Source: Alentia gelatinosa (lineage: Eukaryota; Annelida; Polychaeta; Phyllodocida; Polynoidae). Taken from it: a stretch of 64,000 nt of DNA. The DNA lies in the NCBI GenBank assembly GCA_950022655.1, contig OX465584.1:44932723-44996722 (forward strand), in the 5' to 3' direction. Positions 52,271-64,000 of this stretch are shown here, piece after piece (positions within the stretch are counted from its first letter, which is position 1; every line of letters starts with the position of its first letter). The notes under the pieces were generated by a model, which saw nothing but the letters and a program-made list of their open reading frames with translations, had not been told where the DNA came from and did no database searches. Both the position numbers and the translations under genes were made by a program.

Positions 52271-55200
52271 TAATCTGCAAACGAGTATGTTGAGGCTTAT
52301 GGAAACAATCAGAAAGATCATGGAATACACACTAACATTGTGTTTACCTTTCGGCCACACCACCACTGGAAACTTTCTTCGTGGACAGTACTCCACACTG
52401 TTTATGCTTTCTTTAATAAAACGAAACCTTAATTTCAATTGGAAATTTACAACAATCATATAAAATCTTTTTAATGAAGTGAGTTTGGTGAGGGTTCACA
52501 TATATATTTAGAAACTGTGGATGAGTACATTAAAAAATATTGATGTGCCACAGTACTCTGAAAAGAACTTTAAGCAAACTAATGTCCTTGCAAAGTGTGC
52601 AAAGCCCACAGGGTGTTCTCTGAGAGCAGATTTATTGGGTAACCCCTACGGAGGAAATGGGCTTTGTTTACTAAATCTTGCCTAATGTAAAATCAAATAA
52701 AAATAGGACCGGCATAGCTGTTGTCTCTGTAGAACGTCAAATGAGGTATAATAGATTTAGAGGAGTTTTTAAGAGGATGGTTGTTAGGCTAGGGGAGCTA
52801 TGCCGAGTTTATAATAAAGAAAGGGAAATGCCCTCCATGAATAACACAGCGGAAGGGTTGTATTACTTCATCTAAATATAACTGTACTGATAGAAATCTA
52901 TCTTTGAATAATGATCATGTACCTGAGCTTAACATTTATTCCCCATCCTCCTAACCTTATCTTATGGTTAGCTGATCTCCTTGTTACTAAAAATAATTGC
53001 ACCTTCACTTGTAATGTAAAGTCTTGTCACGTCCAGTATATGATTCTCATATTCTTTCATCTACCTTAATTTCTTCCTTAAAAGTCTTGGAACAATTAAT
53101 GTTCATATCTTAACAAGACAATGTGAATTATGAGAACACTAGCTCACTTACAGACACGAATACAATATACCAAGAAACGAATTTCATTAAAAAAAAACCC
53201 ATAAGGATGGCAACTTCACTAAGGATAAAAAAAAGGGTCAATTATGCTTCATAGATAAGATGGATCAATTTTCGTTTCAAACACTATTAAAATACAAAAG
53301 AGGAGCAATGGCAATGACCATAAAATAAAAAATGATGAAGTATGTGTGTAAATAATACAAGGGGAAAAAGTTGTAAAGTTGGGAATTGCAAGCTGTATGG
53401 AAATGTGGGGAGATAATAAAAGACTTGCTAAAAAGAAATTCACCTGAAGAATCTGTATATAATACATAATGTGAAAAAAGATGATTTACAGGGGAAAATA
53501 TATATAGATGTACATGTATATGAAAGAATCTTCCCCTCCCTTATTGTCTAACTAAGTAGTTTCTCAGTAAGTATAAATCTATATGAAATAGATTTCGGCT
53601 TTTTCATGGAAAGCGATTATCCATGCCAGTGGCAGGGTAGATAATACAAGTTAGCACAGGGATATATTCAGATTGTTCCAAAGTATATTACCTGACAACA
53701 CCAGGAGGAACGTTAGCGTGCATGACTTTAATTTTCTAAATTACCTACAGAACACTATCTCTCTTCCTGTGGCCCTCTTTAATCATGAGATGGTATCCAA
53801 ATATAAGCCCGCCGAACGTGACAGCATGATGTTCAGTGGGATTATGTGAGCCTCGTGTGGTGACCTCCTGAGGAAACAGGCAATAGAACAGACCCGGCTT
53901 GGAATGTGACCATTCCTGCCCCAGTGCCTCAAGGTCTTCAGTTCTCTCATTTCCTCCTATGTCATTGATCTATATTTCATGCTAAAATGGGAAGCCATTT
54001 CAGGTTCTACTTATTGCAAGATGGAGAAGTCTGGAGTGACCCCTATTTTATTCATAAACTTTAGCTATTTATATTCTCAGTCGAATTAGGAACTTCAAAA
54101 AGAGGCATTGTCTCTTTCAGGGACACATTGTTACGCAGCCAATTACTATAATCCCTTCTCCTTCATTAGACTGGATTAGCAGTGCTAAACTAGATTCGAA
54201 TGTTATTTCCTTTTATAATGGAAGAGCGCGGTAAACCTAAATTACTTCATCAGATAAAAGTAAAAGAATATTATAAGAACTTATGTATTTGACCATTTGC
54301 ATTTTATCAAGAATGAAGTATCAAGAAAGTTTCAATAAACTCTCTCTCTGTTTTCATGAAGGATCAGGGGTTTCAGCAGGTCTATGGTCAGGTCTCAGGC
54401 GCAAGGGTTGAAGGGAGTAAAACTTGTTTGTCAGGTCTGTACAAAGTGGGTCTGAATACTCTGTAGTCAAGTCTGTCCCATCAGTTATGACAGTCTGAAT
54501 ACAGTGAATTTAAGTCTGTCCCATCAGATTTGAAAATGTAAATACCAAATTTAGGCCTTATTATCATCTAATATTTTCCTTTTCTAGGAGCAGATTACAG
54601 TATCTATAACTAAGTGTCTACCATTTAATGGTAGGTTTGACATCGTGAATCCTTTGTCATAAAAAAGACTGAAAACAATGAGTTCTATTTTTAGGAAACA
54701 GGTAGTGGGGCAGCGGATATGGTCAGGCTGGGATATTGGACACCTGACAATTTTACCAGGCCTTTATAGTTGGCACATGGATAGTGAAGGTTTAGTTTTT
54801 CTGCAGTAAGCTGAAAGCCTATGTGACCATTCTAACATCTAGGTGACGTATATGAGCGTGTTTTCCCGTGCTCAAAATCATGACCAAGCTACCAGGTGTT
54901 CAGCATTATCACACAGTTCTGATCACTGCCCTTCAGATCCACAAAGCCCAGAACAAGGAGTGGCATTTAGTGAACTTGGTTCTCACTCAATTTAAACTAA
55001 CAGCAGGAAGCCCTTCAGCACAGTCTAAAGTGCAACCCACTACTTCCTGTGAACGTTTGAAATGCAACTATATTTTCTCAATATAAATTTCATTCTGTAA
55101 CTAGGGTATAAATCGTAATAGATATAGCCAAGATCATTCAATTCAATTAAGGACCTTCCATGTTTTGGGTCTTTTAACCCGTATTTTTGTTTTCTAATAA

Positions 55201-58200
55201 GAATGGGTTGTTGTTGCATGAGAGGTTGTAACTAAGTTATCAGTTCTTTCTGTCACACGCGAATCAATATAAATGATTGCATCGCACACATCTGAAGGAG
55301 AAGTCTAATTTTCGAAGTCTCTAATAAATATTTTGAAGTAGCCTGCTCTAATCCACGAAATTTCTGACTTGGAGAAATAACCAGCAGATAAATAATCTTC
55401 CTTTGGGGTTTCACTTTCTGGATAACAAATACTATTGATAAGATATTAACACAAAAAATAACACAGCAGTCCGCATGGACGTACCAAACCGTTTTCCAGT
55501 TTTCAGTCTTCATTCCAAGTTTATCCAAATATTAACACACAATTTCAGTGAGCGATAAGAAATCAAACATCCTGGACAGATATTGATGTCATCATATTGG
55601 GCGTACTATAGCTCGTTAGTACCAGCTTTGTATTAGGACCTGTACTATTATAACTGTTTCATTTTCAATTCACTAACACCTTTGTGTATGATTCTGATAA
55701 GTACCAAACTACCGAGCTACATGCTTCCTGCCTCCCTCAACACACACACAAACACCAGTGAGAGCGATACGCACTCAGCATGCAGGTCCTAAAGGTCACG
55801 ACCACAACCACCACCTGGACGCAACATCGCCTGACATGCAGACTATAACTGTCACGATTTTAATTCGCCTAGTTATCTGAACAGCACGCAATAGCTTTGT
55901 CCGTTGGTATTTTGGTTGTTGCTGGTTGTGGCCCCCCTGTTGATTTCTACGGACATTTCATCTATCGATGTGTGTCCTGCATTGTTAGGCTACCTTGATA
56001 ATTAGTAGTGATAGGCATTAAACTGATTGACATCCCCTACTCTCTTCAAACCCGTATGACTATACTATCTAACTGGTGATCAGTGTACTTACCTAGTCAT
56101 TTCAACAGGTTTTCTTTTTCTTTCTTTTTTTAAATTTCAGGTCGGTTCGCTTACAAAGTAGTTGCGATCTGCCAGCTCCCTTACACAGCATTTTATATGT
56201 TCTATACGCATATAAGTTATGCTCATCTGTCTACACATATATCCATCTTTATCTGTCTCAGTTCATTTACCGGACTTATATTTCACCATTTGTTTGAGAG
56301 ATTACGATGAATATTGCATAATTATGGACAATTAAAATACATGCACATCAATACTATAGCATGACCAGAACAGCAACCCATGACAAAGAGACTAATTCTA
56401 GTCACTATGCTCATACTAAACATGCTTGGTATGGTTAATGTTGCTCTCTGAATATTAATGATCAAGATGATATTTAATCATGTCCTGTAGGGGAATCCAT
56501 CAAGGATATTACAATGCCCTATACACAATGTAATATTATGGTGGATTTTTTTTTTATAGAGCTGCCCTTCTTCTCACTTTAGCTTGTGGTGAATATGCAC
56601 ATGAATCACCTGCAATATCCAATAGTTACACGCCTAAAAGCGATTTTTCAGTAACTTGGTCTCTTATGCTAATGGGAAATAGACGCTATAAAATGAATAT
56701 ATTTGCTTTATTTATACAGTAATAGCGCTCCTTAATCAAATAGAGTAATTATGTCATTATATGATGCATAACATAATGGAAATAGTAGACCCCTATCTTG
56801 TCTGGTCTCATCCCAAATGCTCTCACAAAACCGCTTCCAGAGAGACAAGATTCCTGACATCCAGGCTGTTCACACGGATACACCGTCTGGGCGTCAATAC
56901 AATTGTTTATTGTTACTATGTGAGACCTTAGTTCTATCCCTGGTGGCAGTTGTGGTGTGGATGGTGTCTGGTACGATTAATACAGATGGGACTGTTTTAA
57001 ACTGACAGCCATCACGCCGCCCAGTCACACACATCATCATTAAAGCGGCGTCAAGCAGACCCCACATAGCTTCCCTAAAAGCCACGGCCCCGCCAACTCA
57101 ACCTTATTTAACGGAGTTAACAAAAATAAAATGATACACCAACCAGACACTGCTGTACAGATAGCACACCCTGCTGGGACCACCGAGATTCCACTGCCAG
57201 ACAGAACCAGTGCATGTTTTTATTCAAAGCCTGCCTGCTCTAGTAGGGTGCTTGGACGTACATGTAAATCTATATTTAATCCATGACAGTGTCTGTATCC
57301 ACACATATTATTCACCGGTTTCACGCAAGTTTATAAAGCAACATAGACACAAGGGTTCTTGATTATTATCAAATATTACCATTTATGATACTGTTAATAA
57401 TTTGGATAAAACACATTATCATTGTTGGATATGGACTGTGTTAAAACACGCCATAGCAACAAGCACGTCGTTGTATACATCCATGTCTATTTGACAGTTT
57501 ACTATTTGTAAGGTTCCCCGAAATTATTATACACCCGTTCATGTATGTAGTAGCTACACACCACTACTCAGTCAAAAGACCTGTGAGGACAATGTTAAAA
57601 TGTAACATTAACACAATACGTAGCCATAATCTAACGTAGAATTTCCACACTTAAAAGGTGCGTTTTGACAGGATTTCCCCAGATAGAGTAATAGTTAGAC
57701 TTGCTCAAGTATTCGATTATGAGCATTCAGTGATTTATTAGAATAAATCAATGTGAAATGCATTACACCGTGTAAGCTTCCTAAAGCTGGCCCAGGAATC
57801 TGTGTCATCTGTGAGGTGGAGAGTATGGTCGGGGGGGGGGGGGGGGGGGGTAAGGGAGGCGGTGGCGGCAGGGGGAGAACGTAGGACACAGGGACTGAGG
57901 CCAGGCTAAGTAATAGTTAGTTAACCAGCCCTAGGCTCGATGACTTAATTGAGGGTGATAGTCCTATGTAGTGAAAAACTCGAACATGTTTTTTGTATAT
58001 CTTTACTTTCCTATTATGATTCATTCCTAGCCATGAGGAAAACAAAACTTGGTACTGTATTTTTCTGGTATTACCTTGAGAGAAAGCTATGAGAGTTTCA
58101 TGCAGTTTCAAGATGTCCGATGTACCTGTTGGCCTCGTGCCGTAAATACCGTAACCTTTGTCTTGGCAGGTATCTCTTACAAAGTCCTTCAGGTGACTTT

Positions 58201-59290
58201 ATCTTATAGATCATCAAATAATTAAAAGTAACCAATCGATTTTATATTCTTTGTTTTTAATACTGAAAGCTCGTATATCAATCAAACTAGATATGCAGAT
58301 ACTTATTCTAAATTTCGAGTTTGGAAATGGAACAGAGTGCTTTTTCTTGTTATGGCTACAGCTCTGTCAAGGCTGCTGGTGATCCATATAACTATAGGCT
58401 TAAAAACTGCAATTTTGTTATAAATGTGCAGTTTCTTGTATTGGCGCCTTTGCTTATAATAGCAATTAGTAATCATATGGCTACATTTGCAGACCTTTAA
58501 AATACACAAGTTCCTATACCTTCCCACCCCTACCCCTTCCTAACATACTCTCTCTGTGTTTGTCTTTCCGGTTTTCGTGAATATGGGCCAACTGATTGTA
58601 TTTCGCAAAAAAGGGGGAAAACAGTTTATGTTGGATTTAACACAAAACCGACCTAGCCAAGCAGCAACAGTTCGTCCTGTGTGTTTTGTTCATATTTTAT
58701 TGTTCGTCGATTGACTACAATGGAAGAACGCCCAACTTGGGTTGATTTGTATGTCTTTACACTGAATTAAAAAAAAGAATCTTGAAGTAATTTGGTCATC
58801 AGTACGGGGGTGGGGGAATCAAGATATTTCTAATTTCTAATATCTAATATGTCGTTTATTTGTAAATAAAACATAACTGAACAGTATATTTCGCAACAAT
58901 AATCGTAACACACATGGACCAGTTCCAGTGAGAATGATTGGAGAACAAGACAGGTGTAGTATTTGGACCAGCCTAACACACGCAGAGATTCACGCTGGAT
59001 TCCTGGATGTCACTGCCCCAGGTCTCACTCCGGGACGTGATGGTAAACAAACCACACAGCACGATGCGGCCCACTTTTTTAGTCGCTTGTGTCAGGTGAC
59101 ATGACATAACATGCGAGAATGGAGAGTTCACATCTACTGCTCAGTCCAGGTTTAGACCAACCAATACACCAGTACCGAGCATGTAGTTCCTTCAACGCTC
59201 AGTAGGGATACAACTCACATAGAGCGAGGGTATTCACACAAGTTATGATGCAGATGAATGGTTGGGAAAAAAAACGAACTCGGATAAAAG
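52271..59290. other. Unassigned: first intron or 5' flank of the Rab11-FIP gene
   Basis: About 7 kb without a recognised exon. A search by eye for an exon ending in V-T-V-like residues with one leftover base before GT found no match. It contains a 20-base G run (57831-57850) whose minus-strand poly-Pro frame is an artefact. A (CA)n patch lies near 55740. Confidence 0.4.
57831..57850. repeat. Poly-G tract, 20 G
   Basis: Twenty consecutive G followed by a G/purine-rich stretch to about 57880. Confidence 0.95.
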
Positions 59291-59334
59291 AAGATAAGAC
59301 TGAAAAACGTTTTAGACGCTAACTGTGGATTGAA

Positions 59335-59385
59335 TTTCTGGCCGACGTTCCGACCCTGCACCGGTCATCTTCAGGGCAACAATAC
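59335..59385 (-). ncRNA. Degenerate hammerhead-ribozyme-like motif of a Penelope-type element
   Basis: The minus strand reads CCCTGAAGATGACCGGTGCA then GGGTCGGAACGTCGGCC. It contains CTGAAGA (the CUGANGA core), a GACC/GGTC stem II with a short loop, GGAAC in place of the usual GAAAC, then GTC, the expected cleavage triplet, with a very short stem III and GGC/GCC pairing for stem I. Penelope-like retroelements carry type I hammerheads with minimal stem III. The A-to-G change in the GAAA core predicts loss of cleavage. Assignment is by motif only; no Penelope protein is present. Confidence 0.5.
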
Positions 59386-60264
59386 ATAAGATCTGAAAAT
59401 ACAAGGGTATTCATACTCCTTGACGTAGTTTACATTGAAGGCTTCAATCTACAACTAGCAGTCTTCATAGCAAATGTTCATTGAAATGTTCAATGTGGTA
59501 TCTGAAAGATTCTCTTATTTGTTATTCTAGGAACTGTAGTAACATCAATAATTTATATATTTGATAAATGTGAATAAAAACAACGACTGGCGAGCCAGCA
59601 TTATTACGTCAACTGCTCAGTCACTTTTCAGGGTGATGCAGCTTGTGAATGAGCGATGGTTGAACTTGCATTACTTAGTAATGAACCCCGACTGTGCCTC
59701 GTTTTATAAATGCATACGGTATCGGCCATCCAGCCTCGACAGGGTTCAAAACCCTTCAAATGATAATGTCACTATTAATCTAAACGACTACGGGTTGCAG
59801 TATCGGAAATAAAATAGACCGTGTTATCCAGGCCTGAAGGGAAAAGGTTATGCGACTGGCTTAACCCGACAGCTTATTTTCCAACTAAGAATCAATTACG
59901 AACACTCAATCATCCTTAGCACTAATCACGTACAGTTCATGAGTCAATACTGTAGCTTTAATCAGCTGAATATGAAGTGTGTCATTATTCAAGGTCAGAA
60001 TTTTTTCTCCATTTTAAAATCTTCTAGGGATACCGTCAGGCCTATTTGAATCAATTACAGCTAATAAGAAGATTGGCTTTCGTTTTTTAACGATAATTAG
60101 CATAATTTAAATCATCCCGATTTGCTGTGATTACAATACCAAACTATCCAGATCTAAGTAAATGCTAGATCATCTGCTACATAAATCGTGGTGAATAGAG
60201 TCTTCTCCAGATAGAGTTCATCAGAAGTAGGGTCATTTATGTAAACATGTGTGTTTCTACTACC

Positions 60265-60815
60265 CAGGGACGTCAGTTGGTATCAGAGAAAAATGGATAT
60301 GATTTTCATATTGAATTTGCTGCCTCTGTGAGACCAAGAAAATATGGGAAACGTGCTTGTGCCGACCAGGTTTTGTTTGCTGGTTTGATTTAACGTCCAG
60401 TTAACCATTGCAGGTTCTTACCAGACTTTCTCAAGGTTCTTTTACACCACAAGGGTGGTGATTAAATCTATGAAATGGATTTAGGTACAAACCTCACCCC
60501 TACACATTTACCGAGGTGAGAAATCTTTTACTTCCAACACCATATAGACATGGTATGAGAAGAATTGGCCTTTGATGTAGCAGTAAATCTACCCCTGCTG
60601 GGGGTGAAGGAGAAAAGTGGCTGCAGCGGGACCTGAATTAACAAAGTGCCGACCAGTACATGTGACTGAGGGTCTATGGGCCAGTTCAAACCACTGTTCT
60701 ATTGGCGTGAATGAGGATCAATTCATGTGATCTTTGATTTACACAAAGAAAAATTAATTAAATCCTGAGAATGGAAAAGTGTATTTCCTTGGGAAAATGG
60801 AAAGCTGTCATCTCT
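60265..60815. mobile_element. hAT-like element, copy 5, interrupted by a SINE
   Basis: Begins CAGGGACGTCAGTTGGTATC and ends AGCTGTCATCTCTG, with the shared GATTTTCATATTGAATTTGC interior. The SINE at about 60370-60644 splits it. Removing the SINE and one copy of its target duplication leaves an element of about 265 bp, close to copy 1. Confidence 0.75.
60370..60644 (-). mobile_element. 5'-truncated tRNA-derived SINE with 11-bp target duplication
   Basis: It shares the body and the tail (GGACGTTAAATCAAACCAGC then an A-rich end) with the 31.8 kb copy but lacks the box A part of the head. GTGCCGACCAG occurs on both sides (60359-60369 and 60645-60655), the direct duplication expected of LINE-mediated retroposition. 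Nested in hAT-like copy 5, so it is the younger insertion. Confidence 0.88.
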
Positions 60816-63693
60816 GACTCCCATTAGTCTGTCAGTTGGCAAACTGTTTTTCTTGTCTAGTCCAACCTTTCTGTTGCTAATATTTTGAGATAACAGTGGA
60901 TATAAATAGTATGCATTTCATCATTCATTTCACTCCCCAAAGTTCGGCATGAACAACTTTTGCAATTAGAAACTGATCACCTACTATTACTTAAACAGGG
61001 ATCTTGCCCCTTAATTCTACGAGTATTTGTTCAAGAGTTTCTACAGGTCGCATCTTTAAGTCTGGTTGGTTTATAAATACCTCTCTGATCGAACTATGCC
61101 AGCTCTGGTCTAAACAGGCACAGGTCTCGGTGCCTTTACTCGCGACCTGAGTAAATAGTCTGAGTGGAATATGGAGATTCTGAGACTACACTCGTGACAT
61201 GTGAATGGGGGAAAATCCCAACAAGATGCAAGAAGATGTAAGTAATGAGCACTCAATCTTTGGCACGGGAAGGTGTTCTGTCAATATAAACCAATTGCAA
61301 GAATTTTTGATGCTCATAAGCTCTCACGTCTTCAGGGGATCCTGTCTATGATATAAGCAATATAAATCTTGTTCTTGCTGTTGCAAATACAAAAATGATA
61401 ATATTCAAAATATTCGAGAGGTTTAAATCTCTTATTCGAATTTTCAAACTGTATTATTTGGCATACCCAACATAAATCTTCATTGAAACAATCTTCAATA
61501 GAAGAATCGTTTCACGAACATGTAATATATTTGGCCACAAATCATATATTCAAACTGAAAAGAAAAAGATAATTTGACGGGGTTTTCACAGTCGAATTCT
61601 GGGATACAGAGTATCACGGCTACATATCTAGTAAATAGACTGAATAAAAATTAAAGTAAGCTGCATCTAGTACATTAGGTTTATCAGAACCTAAACCTCT
61701 GATACAGAATAGGTCCCTCACCAGTCTACATTACAGCACTCACGACGTTTATATCCTGGGGCTTTATTGCAACCTAGAATATCAAACAGTGCGTTGTCCA
61801 GTTTATATTAGGCTGTATTAAAAAAACACACTCTTCAGTAAGCATGCAGGCATAACTAAGTCTGAAACACATAGCTCTATCCGGCCTTTTTGACACTAAA
61901 CATTTTGATTTAAGATTTCATATTCCGATTTAAATGTTCTGAAATATCATTCTTCAACTTGACATACTTGGGTTGATCTCTCCATGCTCAAGATCTCCCT
62001 CCGAGCGTTACTACTCGGCATTATCCACAGTAGACGAGGATTAACCCGTGGAGGAAGGGGTATTAAGAGGTTATACATGTGGCTTCAGAACTGCACAGGG
62101 TTGAGAACTCATGACTAGGAGTCCGTTACATTAAATGGCACTCCGATAAGCAGCATGGATAAAATTTGAAGATACGTGTCAGAACCGTAGAAATAACTAT
62201 ACATATAGCTCATTTATGATGTCCTTACGTTTTAACATTCTTTCTCATCATCTATGGGTTTTTTATATCAATAAATGGATTAAATGGAAATACGGTCAGT
62301 CAATATTTCCTTTAAGAACTACTATCTATTTTCCAAGTGTGAAGAGTCTCCTATTCAACATATCCCGAGCCACAGAAATTAATATATATAATTTGGATGC
62401 AATAAATGGCTGACAATTTACCGACAGGCAGTGTTGACATTGAAGAAATGTTAGCATGAACTTTTTAAAATAGCCTTTTTATTGCATCATATCGGAAGAT
62501 AGTTCTTCACACAGAAAAATGTTAGCCATCAATATGGCGATAACAACATATGGGAAACTAGACACCTTCCGTCCACTGACCTGTGAACTTGGCGCTATAC
62601 ACTGTGACACTTCATCTATTTTAATGATAAAATTTGATAAGGATTAATGTAGGAACTAGATATATAGTAGCTACCTTCGCTTTGCTTAATACAGTAGTTG
62701 AGCACATATGGAGAGCGGAGGGTGTTGGATCTAGATGATGGTGTTTTGTTTATGTGAGTGTGTGGAAGGGGGGGGGAGTGGGTCACACCAGCAGCCAGGT
62801 GTGCCACCTACCTGCCCGTGTCGACACACCTGAGACATCTAAGCTATGTGTATGTGAGGAGGACGGGGGGGAGGCTGTCATCAGGACCACTTATCTCGTA
62901 AATATCAGCCATAACTACTGAGGACCTCTCTGTTTTCACGCTGTAATCCACAATGGTAAACTTACTAGTATGTAAACACTGACATGAGAAGATGACAATG
63001 TCATGACAAGGCAAACATTGGCATGTGTAGTCGATCCAGTAAGTTCAAGGTTTAAGTCTCGGTCACCAGACAGTGGTAGGGTTGTCACTAGACTTAGTTC
63101 ATGACAAAACACAGATCTTTAGCGATAACCTGTTATCTTACAGTTTTTGTTTAGAACTTTATTCACCCGTTTATGTTACTCCTCTGTGTTTCAGTAGTAG
63201 AGGATCCAATTCGCAAGTTGGCCTAGTCTTACTAACTAAACAGTCATATTGATAACCTAATAACCTGTTTAAGGAAGACAATACTTTATTGGAATGTCTT
63301 TGTTCTGCCGGCCTTCTTTGGCATCTGTTTTCACTGTTCGTGGAATTCGCTGGAGACAACGAAATAAACCACAATCTTCTTTTGATTTTCTTTTCTTGTT
63401 ATAAGAAAGAAATGTAAAGCATGAAAACTATCTATAATGTCTCGTTGAAAATCCTCAAGCATGCGAATGGAATGTATAGATCCCAAATGTAGGTTACACC
63501 TGCTTGAGCCTTAATGAATAAAAACCACTGGTAGTGAGGTTCATACCTAGTTATTGTACTGGAGGGATCTAGTTCCTCCACTGTTACAGCATGGCACTAA
63601 AGTAGTAACTGGGGTAAACATTGTTTAATTCTCTTTGAAAACTTTGGAGACTTTTAAATTGACGTAAACCCTTGATATCATCATAAAACTGGA
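60816..63693. other. Unassigned right flank
   Basis: No exon, named repeat or RNA gene recognised. The minus strand has a good-looking donor (GGGCAG|GTAGGT near 62810-62820) after a GC-richer stretch, but the sequence before it is not C2-like. Confidence 0.4.
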
Positions 63694-63969
63694 TTAGTTT
63701 TAATCTTGGCCACCGTATGCCACGACTGGAGTTTGGCAGTGATTTCACGAGGCGAAGCCGAGTGAAGTCCGGAGCCAAAACTCCAGGGGCGGCCAAGATT
63801 AAAACAAATCAGGTTTTGATTTTATCCTACCCCGTCGCCTCGATTTTGGAATATTACATGATAACAATTCTGTATGCCACTAGTGGCATATAAAACTCTG
63901 TATGTCAGTCAGCGTGGCATACCGAAACCCAATGTTAAGCCTATGGGATTTATATTAGGGGTGAGATAA
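63694..63969. mobile_element. Composite hairpin element, copy D (reverse orientation to copy A)
   Basis: The long inverted repeat (about 63697-63806, TTTTAATCTTGGCCACCG and GGCGGCCAAGATTAAAA) is followed by a TTATCCTACCCC...GGGGTGAGATAA MITE (63822-63969) with the ATGCCACTAGTGGCAT palindrome. The order and strand are reversed relative to 10963-11217. The two share the AAATCA(A)AACCTGAT linker. Confidence 0.75.
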
Positions 63970-64000
63970 AACAGAGAAACTGAATGACAGCAAGATGAAT

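Noticed and set aside
57695..57889. Proline-rich minus-strand ORF
   Set aside because: Translation of the 20-G tract and adjacent G-rich sequence; no support as a gene.
58970..59100. Candidate first coding exon of Rab11-FIP
   Set aside because: The minus-strand open stretch has no SPTHVxVTV-like residues, no donor in the needed phase, and no match to the start of a C2 domain.
62800..62860. Candidate first exon with donor GGGCAG|GTAGGT
   Set aside because: The donor is good, but none of the frames before it resembles a C2 start. At most a non-coding 5' exon, unsupported.

Overview
The window looks like animal nuclear DNA, most likely from a mollusc or other lophotrochozoan. It is AT-rich, has short exons separated by kilobase introns with GT-AG borders, and is full of LINE, SINE and DNA-transposon remnants. 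There are no operons or bacterial-style genes. The species is inferred from the repeat types and the gene's similarity to invertebrate homologues, not shown directly.

The only host gene I can support is a class I Rab11 family-interacting protein (Rab11-FIP1/2/5, Drosophila Rip11 type) on the minus strand. Thirteen coding exons run from 51377 down to a stop at 10709. Their splice phases agree at every junction and give 542 codons. Order: C2 domain (exons at 51.3, 50.1, 43.2 and the start of 41.8 kb), a low-complexity linker (41.8 to 13.3 kb), and the C-terminal Rab11-binding domain (13.2 and 10.8 kb). The first coding exon (initiator Met and first C2 strand) was not found; it lies in 51.4-64 kb or beyond the right edge.

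The left flank (1-10.7 kb) holds the decayed gag-like ORF of a probable DIRS/Ngaro-type retroelement at the edge, a hAT-like non-autonomous element, simple repeats and otherwise nothing recognised. The large intron at 16.8-26.2 kb is a LINE graveyard: a plus-strand LINE fragment (17.5-19.05 kb) converges on a minus-strand LINE with a YADD reverse transcriptase (19.15-20.9 kb). Right of these is a minus-strand LINE ORF1 region (21.7-23.9 kb) encoding a coiled coil plus L1-ORF1-like RRM, then a NADAR (YbiA-like, ADP-ribose/NAD-linked) domain, then an SGNH hydrolase. This RNA-binding + NADAR + SGNH assembly is the most unusual thing in the window.

The other introns and the right flank (51.4-64 kb) carry a hAT-like family with CAGGGATGYCAGTT ends, a tRNA-derived SINE whose 3' tail matches that of a LINE fragment at 45.4 kb, several hairpin MITEs, a 14-bp minisatellite beside the penultimate exon, a probable degenerate Penelope-type hammerhead ribozyme at 59.35 kb, and a composite hairpin element present in opposite orientation at 11.0 and 63.8 kb.
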